Below are positions 11,611-22,161 of a stretch of 64,000 nucleotides of DNA, one piece after another. A model generated the notes under the pieces. It had not been told where the DNA came from. It worked only from the letters and a program-made list of their open reading frames with translations, and did no database searches. Numbering within the stretch: the first letter of the stretch is position 1; the number at the start of each line of letters is the position of its first letter. The position numbers and the translations under genes are program-made. This DNA is from Reticulascus tulasneorum (taxonomy: Eukaryota > Ascomycota > Sordariomycetes > Glomerellales > Reticulascaceae): contig LSAX01000004.1 of assembly GCA_001557505.1 (NCBI GenBank), positions 496,001-560,000 of the forward strand, read 5' to 3'.

Positions 11611-12885
11611 CTACTGATACAGCTTGATGGAATTAAACAGCCAGTACGCATCCTGATATTCTTCAGGATGATCTGCAACATAGGCTTCGCAGGTGCCTCC
11701 AGACGAGGCACCACACTGGCCTTGAGTCTGCTCGGTCCAGTCATAGATGATATCCCCGCAAAAGTCAATATTTATGATCTGTAATGTGTTAGTGATTGCA
11801 CCATATCTCATCCCTACTGGCAGCACGGTATACGGTGCAGAATGGATACTTACGATTGTTTGTTCCCTGAAGAGTCTTGGAACTTGACAAGAGTTGCCCG
11901 ACTGGAAGTTGGCCATCGGCGTTCCCCAGCGTCCAGGGTTAGGATTACCGCTGGTGATATCGGCTGGGATGTTTGAGCGTCTAAAGAACCAGATCTTGAT
12001 GCCGGCATCATCGAGCAATGTAGCATAGATTCCACCCCCACCAGTGTTGAAGCCATCACCAAAGGAACCAGTAACTCCATCTAATCCGCACCCGGACCTG
12101 AGCACGAAGTGATGTCAGAAATATCCCAGCCTGTGTATGTGTGATTAGGCCCTTGGATTACTCACGGGTTCGTTTCGTTTGAGCACATGTCATCCCCGTG
12201 AAGATCACAGTCTGTTCGTATCTCCGTGCCGCCCGTCAGATTCGGGAACGAGCAAGTTCCGCAAGTATGCAACGACACTGTGTTCTGGTGCTGCGATGTC
12301 CAACCGTTGCCCTCGAGAATGTCTACTTCTCCATACGGATCTTCATCGAAGTTGAAAGACCAGCTAGTGCGAATGAAGTGCGTTAGATCATGAGATTTCC
12401 AATGACATGTTTCCAATTGGTGGGTCTTACAAAGCCGGCCAGACACCGCAAGCATTCCCTGGCATGTGTTGGATATCCGCGATGAGCAAACCAAAGCTGA
12501 AAGTGTCTTTCGACTCGAGGCGGACACTGTTTCGTCCATTCGCGGACGACGGGACCTTAGCTTTGCTGTCGGCACCCAGAAAAACCCGATCACCCTGATA
12601 GACGGCCAAGCCAGTTCGGTTGGCCTCCGCATAGCTGAGATAGTTCACGAAGCCGTGGGTTGGGTCGGTGACGCCAATGATATCCTCGAAGTACGCTGCC
12701 TACGCGGATATCAACATAATATCTGCAGTGCCACGGAGATTACTGCCTACATCTCGGAAGAAGAACTGCTCAAAGAAGTTGCTCTGCTTGTCATAAGTTC
12801 TTCTGAGTGTCAACTGGCCGTTGACTACGGTCGAAAGAGCCAGACCAGTCGCAAATGCCAGTTGCCAAGGCTGCTGGGTGTACAT
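11611..12885 (-). CDS. secreted GH16 endo-beta-glucanase-like enzyme
   Basis: Five exons on the minus strand: 12885-12751, 12699-12431, 12363-12166, 12097-11854 and 11778-11611, 337 residues. A signal peptide (MYTQQPWQLAFATGLALSTV, cut after VNG) is followed by a concanavalin A-like fold. The catalytic motif GEVDILEG (ExDxxE: nucleophile and acid/base glutamates) lies near residue 144. Other family marks are DPTHGFVNYLSYAEANRTGL, HMPGNACGVWPAFWSF, NTVSLHT, PADITSGNPNPGRWGTPMA and DYxC-type cysteines at the end. Related fungal enzymes cut beta-1,3(4)-glucans in cell walls or plant mixed-linkage glucan. The first acceptor is the least certain: phase allows 12699, leaving a few extra residues (AAYFE) before the conserved block. 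A TATA-like box is present about 105 bases upstream. Confidence 0.9.
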
Positions 12886-12987
12886 TTTGGTTGCCTATTG
12901 CAGTTTCGCGATAGCTTGAGAACTCGGCCGGTGTGTGGATGGGCATCACGTAAACTGAAAGCCTTAAATTGACGGGATCATCAATTG

Positions 12988-12997
12988 CCTTATATAG
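12988..12997 (-). promoter_or_regulatory. TATA-like box of the GH16 gene
   Basis: On the minus strand the sequence reads CTATATAAGG, about 105 bases upstream of the GH16 start codon at 12885. The position fits a fungal core promoter. There is no other evidence. Confidence 0.5.
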
Positions 12998-13956
12998 CAA
13001 GTATAGAAGTCTGTTACGCAATGTGGTTGGCTTAGCATTGACCCTACGCCTGGCAATCCTCGGGAAAATCCGATCCATCCTACGAAATGCCATATGCCTT
13101 TGCCTTCGTCAGCTAAAATCCCACCCAAAGGTTAGAATACGTGCTTCCGAAGGCATGTTTCCCACAACCTACCATTAGACAAGGCAGCAATGCTTGCGAA
13201 GGATTCAAAATTCCTTCGCCAGCTGACTGCCATTGGATTTCAGGAGAACTCGCCCAGAATGGGAAAGAATAATAAGCTCCCGCTGGGCCACTTGTGCCGT
13301 CTGATGTGGAACTCCGGGGACCCCTTACGAAGGAGGAGGCACAGCGAATTCCAATGTCGCCCTTGCATGTTTTACGTGGGCAATTGCCCAGCCTCACCTC
13401 GCTACCATTGAATGCTTGCTGCACCATGTTCATATGGGCTTCTAGAAAGGCATGTATTGAACTTAATTTGCCCGAGTGAGAAGAAACAGCCGCAATCGTA
13501 GGATTTGATTGTGGTCGCTCTCAGTCGATAAAGGACATGTGCCCGATTTGCGTTATGGGCCTACCACGAAAGACAATTCTTGATGGACACAATGCACTCG
13601 ACACAAATAATGCGACCTAAGGTAAGGTAGTCAAAAATAGCAGCTTCAATTGACTAAATATTCAGGATTGGCCACTCTGATGCATTTAAATATCGGCCGC
13701 GTCACTTCACGGACGCAGGGGTAGCAATTATTTGGCAATTGAAGACAAGTCTGAAGGATCGCTATCACGGTGAATGACTCACCCGGCAGATTGGCCGAGA
13801 ATGCCCCATGCCAGCCACTAATAGTCTAGGTAGATGACCTGCCAACCTGCCCTGAATTGTACCTGTAATGCTCCACACACTCACCCATCGTTATCAACTG
13901 TGGGCCACATAGCTCTGAATTTGGCATGGGCACACTACAAGTTAACAACAGCTAGC

Positions 13957-13967
13957 CATATATAAAG
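13957..13967 (+). promoter_or_regulatory. TATA-like box of the SMP-30-like gene
   Basis: CATATATAAAG lies about 150 bases before the start codon at 14118. This is consistent with a core promoter and a leader of roughly 120 bases. Confidence 0.5.
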
Positions 13968-14117
13968 TCTTGGCCATTTCACTGAAGGTCAATGTTACCA
14001 GATTCTCAGCCCATGGCATCGCTTCAGCCCCAGTACAACATAGAGATGCTTCGACCCGACCATCATCAAAGTACACCCTAGCAGCTCAATAAGTCATTGT
14101 ATTTACCAGACTTCCAA

Positions 14118-15134
14118 ATGATTCTTAGTTCATCGATTTCTATTATTTTTGGACTGATTTCGCTCATCCCGATGGCCACGCCATCTGTCGTCCATAAAGT
14201 CCCCTCTCTTCCACTACCCTCCCATGTTGTGGCACAATTCCCGGAGCAGACGTGGGTAGAAAACATTGCTGTTCGTCCCAATGGCGCACTACTCTTGACG
14301 ACCTTATCTCCCAACGCTTCAATGTATCAAGTTACCGATCCGACTACCTCAAAAGCATCTGTTTCACTGGTTCATACTTTCGCCGAGGTCAGGGGACTTC
14401 TTGGTATTACCGAAACTACTCCCGATGTATTCGTTGTCGTTGGTACCAGCTTCACAGTAAACACGGCCTTCACATTCAGCGTCGACTTCAACAATCCCGA
14501 ACCTATTGTTAAGACGGTTGCCGGGATCCCAGAGGCTGTTCTTCCCAATGGTCTGACTTCCCTGCCGGGATCCCCTACTACAGTACTAATCGCCGACTCC
14601 GGCAAAGGCTTGATCTGGCGCATAGACACATTGACTGGACAGCTTGATGTGGCAATCCAAGTACCGGAGATGAACCCTCGCGCAGAAGTTCCGGTCGGCA
14701 TCAATGGTCTCCATATCTTTGGGGAGTACTTGTACTTTACCAATTCTGCCCTCGCCACCATCTTTCGGGTGAAGGTCGCCTCGATTACTTCTGCCTCTCT
14801 GCCCGCCGCGGTGGAAACCGTTGCCGTATTGGACGCTGTATTCTTGGATGATTTTGCCTTTGCCGCCGATGGAACACTGTACGTCGAAACCAACAAGGAT
14901 AACAGACTCATTGCCCTGAAGCCGGATTGCAAGGGAGGGTATGGCGAAGGCGTTGTCATTGCGGGTTCACTAGCAAACTCAACAATCCCAGCAGATACAG
15001 CGGCTGCTTTTGGTCGGACGGAATCGGATGGGAAAATCTTGTATGTGACTACGGGTGGAGTGACGGCCAATCCAGAAAACGGCACCTTGGCTGAAGGTGG
15101 GAAGGTTGTGGCTATTGACACTACTGGATATTAA
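14118..15134 (+). CDS. secreted SMP-30/gluconolactonase-like beta-propeller
   Basis: A single exon of 338 codons from the ATG at 14118; an in-frame ATG seven codons earlier would blunt the signal peptide (MILSSSISIIFGLISLIPMA). The body shows the repeating strand pattern of six-bladed TolB/SMP-30 propellers: ENIAVRPNGALLLTTL, LPNGLTSLPGSPTTVLIAD, GINGLHIFGEYLYFTNSA, DDFAFAADGTLYVETNKDN and DGKILYVTTGGV. In fungi this family includes secreted lactonase-like proteins and also the hetero-Diels-Alder enzymes of tropolone-sesquiterpene pathways (EupF/AsR5 type), so a role in metabolite chemistry is possible. I see no neighbouring polyketide synthase to support that. It is transcribed divergently from the GH16 gene. 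The substrate is unknown. Confidence 0.85.
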   Translation: MILSSSISIIFGLISLIPMATPSVVHKVPSLPLPSHVVAQFPEQTWVENIAVRPNGALLLTTLSPNASMYQVTDPTTSKASVSLVHTFAEVRGLLGITETTPDVFVVVGTSFTVNTAFTFSVDFNNPEPIVKTVAGIPEAVLPNGLTSLPGSPTTVLIADSGKGLIWRIDTLTGQLDVAIQVPEMNPRAEVPVGINGLHIFGEYLYFTNSALATIFRVKVASITSASLPAAVETVAVLDAVFLDDFAFAADGTLYVETNKDNRLIALKPDCKGGYGEGVVIAGSLANSTIPADTAAAFGRTESDGKILYVTTGGVTANPENGTLAEGGKVVAIDTTGY

Positions 15135-15880
15135 CCACAATGGATAGAATAGATTCGCAAGATAGATCATCGAATTAGAAAGGTTCAATGGACGCGTTTA
15201 GAGGTCATGTATCCATGCGGGGCCTCGCGGGCAGATAGTCTCGAGACTTTCTACGAGGTTGACAGTGCCACCACATGTTAAACCCCAACTTCCGATCAAC
15301 TCAACGACCCGGTTCTGCAGGATTGATACAACATGCAAGGACTTCCCCAGAGGTCTATAGCACTCTATTCCAGGATCAACCTGGTGCTGAGGCGATGCCA
15401 TGAAGCATCCAATTTGATTTAGAGCCGCGGGTGAGATCTAGATCTAGCGGGGTCCTAGCTCGAAAGAGCACGGAGGCCCAGGGGACGAGTTTGTCGGGGC
15501 GAGCACCTCCATTCATGGTGAAGAATATCGCGTTAACAAAACACGTGCTCATTCGAGAGAACTCCAACTGTTTATCCAAGTTCCGGAGTGCCATCTTCCG
15601 CGCTTTTGGTAGCCTATTTGGGCATTCGCCTGGTAATGCCAACGCCAATTTAGGCAGTTGATGGTTCCAGGTTAGTTGACGTCGCGGTATTCTACGATTG
15701 ACAGATATTAGCGTACATGAATCTTAACTATGCTTACGATTCATCAAGTCCACGCAAGAGACAAATGCATTCGAGAGGGGAAACGTGATTGCGGAGAAAA
15801 ATATACATATATCCGCCGTCATGCCAGGACATCTGCCCCCAGCCCGTGGAAAATCTTGATGACAGCAACAGTCTTTTGTC
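15135..15880. other. intergenic, no supported gene
   Basis: The small overlapping frames (15376-15648 on minus and 15431-15661 on plus) have no recognisable content. The 3' part should hold the promoter of the mannanase gene. Confidence 0.55.
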
Positions 15881-17095
15881 TTGAAAATGAAACTACCCAT
15901 CATCGGAACTCTAGCTGCGTGGGTGGCAGTCAACGCCTTGCCTACAACCGACACCAGAAGTGTTGGAGCGCCTGCAGCATTTCCATCAGTCAACGGAACC
16001 CTCTTCACCATCGATGGCACGACTAAATATTTTGCAGGCAGCAACTCGTACTGGATATCTTTTCTCACCAACAATGCGGACGTGGACTTGGTGATGAACC
16101 ACTTCTCATCGGCGGGCTTGAAGATCTTTCGGATCTGGGGATTCTACGACGTCAATAGCCAGGGAAGCGGGGTTTGGTTCCAGTCGCATTCATCGTCCGG
16201 ATCGCAGATCAATACCGGCGCGAACGGGCTTCAGCGGCTAGATGCAGTTGTTGCATCAGCGGAGAAATACGGAGTGAAACTGATCATCAACTTCGTCAAT
16301 TACTGGGACGACTACGGTGGAATGAATGCGTACGTGAAGGCGTACGGAGGCACAAGAGAGACCTGGTATACGAACACTAGAGCTCAGAATGCATACCAGG
16401 CATACATCAAGGCTGTAGTCAATCGATTCAAAAGCTCCAATGCGGTATTCGCGTGGGAATTGGCGAACGAGCCCAGGTGCAAAGGCTGCAATACCGATGT
16501 CATATACAAGTGGGCCGACGCAAGCTCCAAGTATGTCAAGTCCTTAGATCCAGACCATCTGGTCACTCTGGGTGATGAGGGGATGGGGCTTCCGGGCGGT
16601 TCGAGCTATCCATACCAGACCGGCGAGGGTACAGACTTTGTCAAAAACTTAGCCATCAAGACGCTCGATTTTGGAGTATTCCATTGGTATCCAGGCTCCT
16701 GTGAGTTAACCAAAGCCTAGAAGACGGAGCCAGCTAATGCCTACTGATAGGGGGTGTTTCTAATTCTGATGCCGCTGGATGGATCAAAGCCCACGCAGAC
16801 GCTTGCGTCAAAGCAGGAAAGCCTTGCTTGTTCGAAGAATGTGAGCCATCTCATAATCCTGTGGCCAAAATGGAAGCTGACCCGTGGTATAGATGGGACT
16901 TCAAGTAATCACTGCAGCGTCGAGAAACCGTGGCAGCAGTCATCACGGACCACGCCTGGGATGGCTGGAGACCTCTTCTGGCAATGGGGAGACAGACTCA
17001 GTACTGGCCAGACTCATAATGACGGCAACACCATTTATCATGGCAGTAGCGAATTTCAGTGTCTGATTACTGATCACGTCAAAGCAATAGGCTAG
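15881..17095 (+). CDS. secreted GH5 endo-1,4-beta-mannanase
   Basis: Exons 15881-16700, 16751-16840 and 16893-17095 give 370 residues (368 if the second ATG, 15887, is used). After a signal peptide ([19 protein letters not shown]) comes a GH5 (subfamily 7-like) barrel: [41 protein letters not shown], then the acid/base glutamate in WELANEPRC. The nucleophile glutamate is in CLFEEYG, which is formed by joining exons 2 and 3 (LFEE plus YGTSSNHC). Tryptophan motifs FHWYPGSWG (across the first splice) and LFWQWGD complete the substrate cleft. There is no cellulose-binding module. Expected role: cutting beta-1,4-mannan in plant hemicellulose outside the cell. The length matches fungal Man5 enzymes. 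Confidence 0.94.
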
Positions 17096-18291
17096 GCTTT
17101 CAAGTATCCAGGGTCTACATATGAATGAATATGTTATAGCTTGGCTGGATATGAATGAATTCTCATGGGTTCTCCTGGCTTGTCCAGTCCGACAGATTGC
17201 AAGACAGACACGGACTGACAGTGAATGATCGGTGAGATATGGAAATATGGCAAGCCGGTGTGCTCAATCAACCGATGTATATGCAAAGGACGCTTTTATT
17301 CAGTCTTAGGCCCATAAACTGTACGATGTTCGTGTCACCACTGTACCTGTCGCTTTCGGCACATTCGTGCTGTCAGAGACATTTCTGCTTCTATCCTCCG
17401 GTAGTTAAACCCTCGCCGTTGGACATGCATTACCGTGCCGATGGTGGACGGGATAAGCTGGAGTGCCGAAAACGTGACATCATTGCCCAGCCACAATCTG
17501 TGGTTGGCCAAGCCACTAGAGCATGGATCGTCTTCGATCAAAGTTGGAGGTGCTCCGATTCGTGATTACAACCGAGCAGAGATCTGTGACGATGGTCATT
17601 CGCAGACTACCGCAACACCACATCTAGTCATCTTCTCACAGAAAATAGACCATGAGAGAACATGAATTTCATAAATAACATCCCTATGGATTTCCAGCTC
17701 GGAATTTTTAACATGGCCACTCAAATACGAGTCTCTGTTGAATCAGCCCTGCGGACATTGGACCATCGACAACTTCGCCACGACGGGCCAACTAATGTAT
17801 GCTGTCGTGCACCTTTCATGCACAATGTACCACACGATTCGAAGGATTCCATGATGTGGTGTAGCATCCTACCGCCTGTACTAGGGTTGAGCTGCACCGG
17901 GCGATCTCCTTAAGGCTCCGAGCTGGGCATTCCACGTCGCGCAGCGTGTGGCTCCGCCAAGTCCCGGAGGTTGGCGATGCACCAACACACGACGCACGGG
18001 CATCATTACAACCAACATATTTATATTGAAGAACCAACACGAAAACCAGGGAAGATGAATTCTCGAATAGGACGACCAAGAACGAAATCAAATCAGCTAC
18101 ACAGCCCGCAGCTGAAACAGGGGTCCCGAGTACAAGCACACCGCCAAAAACCGACTTCCCACAAAGACAACCGAAACTCGACTTGATGTTTCCAGGCGCT
18201 GTTCCATCAACTATTTCATCCTCCTCATTTGATCAGTATCTGGTAACCAGACTCGAAAACTACTCTGAATACTCTGCGCCGCCGATTCGCA
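17096..18291. other. intergenic, no supported gene
   Basis: Frames at 17239-17565, 17662-17913 and 17816-18139 (minus) lack any known motif and overlap in opposite directions. It covers the 3' flank of the mannanase gene and the promoter of the peroxidase gene. Confidence 0.55.
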
Positions 18292-19630
18292 ATGCATTTA
18301 CTCGCGCTCTTCACGCTCCTCTCCGCCAGCTCCGTTCTCGCCTTTCCCGGCATGGACAAGTTGGTTCGAGATCTGAGTCACCGACAAACAGAAAACAACA
18401 CTATTGTGATGATCGGAGATCTTGTAGAAGGCGCCACAACCCCCATAGGGGAGCATGTTAGGGATTGTCTTCTGGGGGCTGTCTCATGCGAAGACTTCAC
18501 AACAAAGGTGAGAGTCAAGTGTTGAGTCGGGAAACTTCAGCTAATATCTGGCCAAGACGTACAATGCACCAGGCATGCTGGGTAGCCCTGCTTGCGACGC
18601 GGATACGTGTTGTGTCTGGGACTTTATCCAAGAGGAGCTTGTTCCCCTTTTCACGGAACCGAACGGCGAATGCACCCCACTTGCGGCCGCTGCCGTTCGC
18701 CTTGGTTTCCACGATGCAGCCACCTGGTCTAAAACGAGTGACTTTGGTGGAGCAGATGGTAGTATCCTTCTCTCCGATGATGAAATACTTCGCGCCGAGA
18801 ACAACGGTCTACAAGATATTCGCAATAAGGGCTTGGACATTCTGTCACGATACGGGAGATACGGTGCCGGCGCTGCAGATCTCGTTCAATTCATGCACAA
18901 CCTAGCAACAGTTGTCTGCCCTCTCGGCCCGAAAATGTTGACGCTTATTGGACGTGAAGACAACAGCACTGCCGCACCGATGGGGCTTCTCCCAGATGCC
19001 TTTGACTCAGCAGACCGGTTGGTAGAGTTGTTTGCGAATAAGACAATCAGCGTACTGGATCTGGTTGCGCTGTTGGGTGCGCACACAACTGCGAGGCAGT
19101 CATTCACCGACACCGCACGCGCTGGCGAGCCACTCGACTCTACTCCAGGAATTTGGGACGTCGAGTACTACAAAGAAATCATGAACGGCAACGCTCCAGC
19201 GTAAGTCATCTTCAAACCCATCCCGAGGTTGTCACTGACGAGATCGTGCAGCGGTGTCTTTCGAATTCAATCCGAGGAGGATCTGCTGAAGAACAACCCT
19301 ACTGCCGCCGCAGATTTTTCATTGTTTGCCGTATGTGTATCATCAATCAGTTAAAGTGGCCCCAGAACTAAACATGTTCAGGACCCTGAGAGTGGCCAAT
19401 CCGACTGGAACACACAGTATGCTATCGGAACTGTTCGATTTAGCCTCCTCGGCGTCAAGAACATCAATCAGCTCACCGACTGCACGAAGGTTCTTCCAAA
19501 TCCCATCACGGACTTCCCCAGAAGACAGGCCATATCGTTTGGCTCGCCTAGTTCGCAGCCTCGACCGTCATTTTTGTTCTCCATAGTCGCAGCTCAACTA
19601 GTGTTTGGAGTCATCGCATGTTTCATATAA
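18292..19630 (+). CDS. secreted class II-type haem peroxidase with hydrophobic tail
   Basis: Exons 18292-18507, 18557-19200, 19252-19330 and 19382-19630 give 395 residues. A signal peptide (MHLLALFTLLSASSVLAFPG) is followed by the fold of fungal secretory peroxidases. Distal haem pocket: AAVRLGFHDAATW (arginine, phenylalanine, histidine). Distal calcium site: GGADGSILL. Proximal haem histidine: VALLGAHTTARQ. Paired cysteines occur early (CDADTCC). The exon junctions are in phase and restore DFTTK-TYNAPG and NGNAPA-GVFRIQSEED. The protein ends with a Pro/Ser stretch and the hydrophobic segment FLFSIVAAQLVFGVIACFI, so it may be GPI- or membrane-anchored rather than free. Reaction: H2O2-dependent oxidation of phenolics or Mn(II); I cannot assign lignin-, manganese- or generic-peroxidase type. 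Confidence 0.92.
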
Positions 19631-20137
19631 CTTGTTGGGCTTTTGATGGATCCTATGACATACAGTTGGGTCTTGACGACTCGCATAGTTATCTGAATAA
19701 GTCCAGGACAGATACAGGAACGCTTACGCTGATGATAATATGACTCCGAGAATGGATTGCGATAGAGCCTGTGGTTTGTGCTGGATTAACAAAGTTATGT
19801 CGGGGCGTTGTCTTTTCTTGGTGCATCTATAATTGATCGAGTAATCTGGCATCGATTCGGCGCAGGATAACGGGCAAAGGGTTCAGTTAGAGTGGCAGAT
19901 ACCCAATAGATCTCTAGTTACATAATAATTCTTTCATGGAACTCAACCTTGTTTCTTGCTGGTGATCATTTCTGTGCTACTATACTATTATGCTTGCAAA
20001 TCGTCTGTTTGTGATAAGAAATGGCACCGCTGGCATCTCCAAGTCTTATGAAGCACGCTTTATTTCTAGAAAGTGTTGCCCCCTCCACCTCTGATCCATG
20101 CTACAGAAGTCAGGACGTCGTGAAACCATCCAAATCG
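19631..20137. other. intergenic between convergent genes
   Basis: The 3' flanks of the peroxidase and SET genes. AT-rich, without a frame worth reporting. Confidence 0.55.
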
Positions 20138-21549
20138 CTACCTCCAGGTCTTCAATGCATCCACATTTTCCCGTAATCCTTGACAAAAACTGCCTTCGGG
20201 ATCATCAAACGCCTCAGCATACCGCAAGGCTCTCTTAGCATATCGCATCGCGTTGTCGAAATCTTTTCTGTTGTAGTATAGAGCAGACAAACCATGATAG
20301 TACTCCCCGAATTCTCGCGTCAGCCCCTCCCTTTTGATAATGCTGATGAACTCGCGACTCAGGCTGAGAAACTCGGCGTCTTTGGTATTCTCTTCACTCA
20401 TAATGAAAGGAATATCGGTTAACCGAACTCTGCGGCGATCGGACGCTTCCCGCTCGGCTGCGGGTGCTGTGCATAAGGAACAAGTGCAGTTGAAGCCCCA
20501 TCTCTGCAGAGCATCAGCCCGATCATTGGTCGCCATGCCTAACGGTATATCTGTACACACAATCAGTAGATATACTTGCGATTGCGGTGGGAATTATTGC
20601 CGCACAGCTGATTGTAATCTCTTCTCCAACTGATATATCCCTTGTGGCGATCGCCTCAAACGACAAAGTCCGAGGCGAGAAACGAGCAGTCGCGCTAGAC
20701 CTCTTAGAATCTCGTCGAAGTGGGTTGGGAGCCAAACATTTACCTCGGGTTACATCCATGATTCATTCTCTAGATTGTGAATCATCGGTCAGAATTGTGG
20801 AGGGAGATGTTTCCGTGATAAGAACTCACAGCAATCTCAGGATACAGTCCCATATGGCCCCTCTCGTTGATACGAACTCCAAAGGAGTTAGTTCGGATGA
20901 GATCGTCAATGACATTGCTGGCGCTGACACCGCTCTGTGCAAGAGATAACAGTCTCTGCTGGTCTGATAACTGGTCTGCAGCCACCTGGAACATGCGGGG
21001 GCCTTCCACCGGGCCGTTCCCGGGCGGAAAGAAGTCATCGTCAGCGATTATTGTGGGAAATCCCACCATGAATACTTCAAACTGCTTGATCTGCCGTGTC
21101 GCCACAACACCCATGTCTTTGCCCGGAATGGGCCTGACCTCGTACGATAGACCTGCTGGCTGGTGATTCTCTGCCGGAGTTCGACTAACGAGGTATTTTC
21201 TCGCTTCCCATGCCCCTGCAGGATTCTGGATTGCTTCGACGATGCTTGCTGCAGATTGCGGCGTGGCAATGATGCTTATGCCAGTGTTGTCGTTGAATGA
21301 TGATGAGGTGTATACGCAAAACTTGGCTTGCCCCCCGAGAGATTCGGGTACCAAGCAGAACGGGCGATGCGTCCATGGCAAATGATCTCCGGCGTCAACA
21401 GTGTCGTCAACTGGTGCATTGCATGCCTGGGGCTGCAACAGCGAGATTGGGTTCCAAGAGCATTGTGTATTATGTGCCCTGGCTGACCCCGCCAATACCA
21501 GATAAGCGGTCCAAATGAAGCGACAGCGAGTTCCCCATTCGCGAACCAT
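20138..21549 (-). CDS. SET-domain protein with N-terminal signal sequence
   Basis: Four exons on the minus strand: 21549-20830, 20769-20744, 20700-20606 and 20550-20138, 417 residues. The N-terminus looks like a signal peptide (hydrophobic IWTAYLVLAGSARA after a basic start) and is followed by a cysteine-containing region. The SET fold is split around residues 140-300: SYEVRPIPGKDMGVVATRQI, then MNHGCNPR across two introns, then FSPRTLSFEAIATRDI, then VGEEITISYIPLG and the post-SET cysteines WGFNCTCSLC. The second exon is only 26 nt, yet it supplies the key NHGC motif, so the model is well constrained. The C-terminal part (YYHGLSALYYNRKDFDNAM) is TPR-like. SET proteins methylate lysines; proteins of this layout are common in ascomycetes and a secretory location would be unusual for that chemistry. 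Target unknown. Confidence 0.88.
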
Positions 21550-22161
21550 CTCGAATGCCGCGAAAAGTCACAGCAGAATACAGACTACTCATGAGCGTTC
21601 ATAGCAGACATTTTCAGAAGTTTAAAGGACACGATCATCAAAACGATTAATGTAAAGAGGACCCTCTTATGTCATCCTCATACAGTTTCAGCCGGCTGAA
21701 TGGCATCGCAACGGCTACGAAGAAAATAGTCTGCATTAGCCTACCGGAAGATATGCCGGCAATATACCGTTACATCATCATACTGTCCGGTATTGGAGGT
21801 GAGGTATTGGCGTAAGGACCAATGTGATAGTCGAACTTGATTTTCTGCTCGTCTCAGACGAAGGATTTCATCGCTTCCTCAGAACTGTGTAAATGCGTAT
21901 ACTATACCTATTCCATGTTGGATGTAAGAAGAGCTCTGCGAAGCAATATCGTCTTCTTACGGAAATCATGTAGCCCCTTGAAACAAAGACCACACAAGGC
22001 AAAGAAGAAGAGTCCCCCCCGGGAGTTCAGGTGAAGCCAAATATCTGGTACAATATTAAAGGCTACCCTCCAACGGAACAAGATCATTCAAAGTTTTTGA
22101 CCGTAAACAACATGGCTTTGAGAACATCAATCACAGCTCTGTGAGGAACGAGGATTCAAAC
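21550..22161. other. intergenic, no supported gene
   Basis: Upstream flank of the SET gene and 3' flank of the methyltransferase gene. The 65-codon frame at 21837-22034 is not supported. Confidence 0.55.

Larger units (their letters stand above)
12886..14117. other. divergent intergenic promoter region (GH16 / SMP-30-like)
   Basis: The two flanking genes are transcribed away from this stretch and each has its own TATA-like box (near 12990 on minus and 13960 on plus). Frames inside it, such as 13113-13433 on minus, are not recognisable. Confidence 0.6.
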
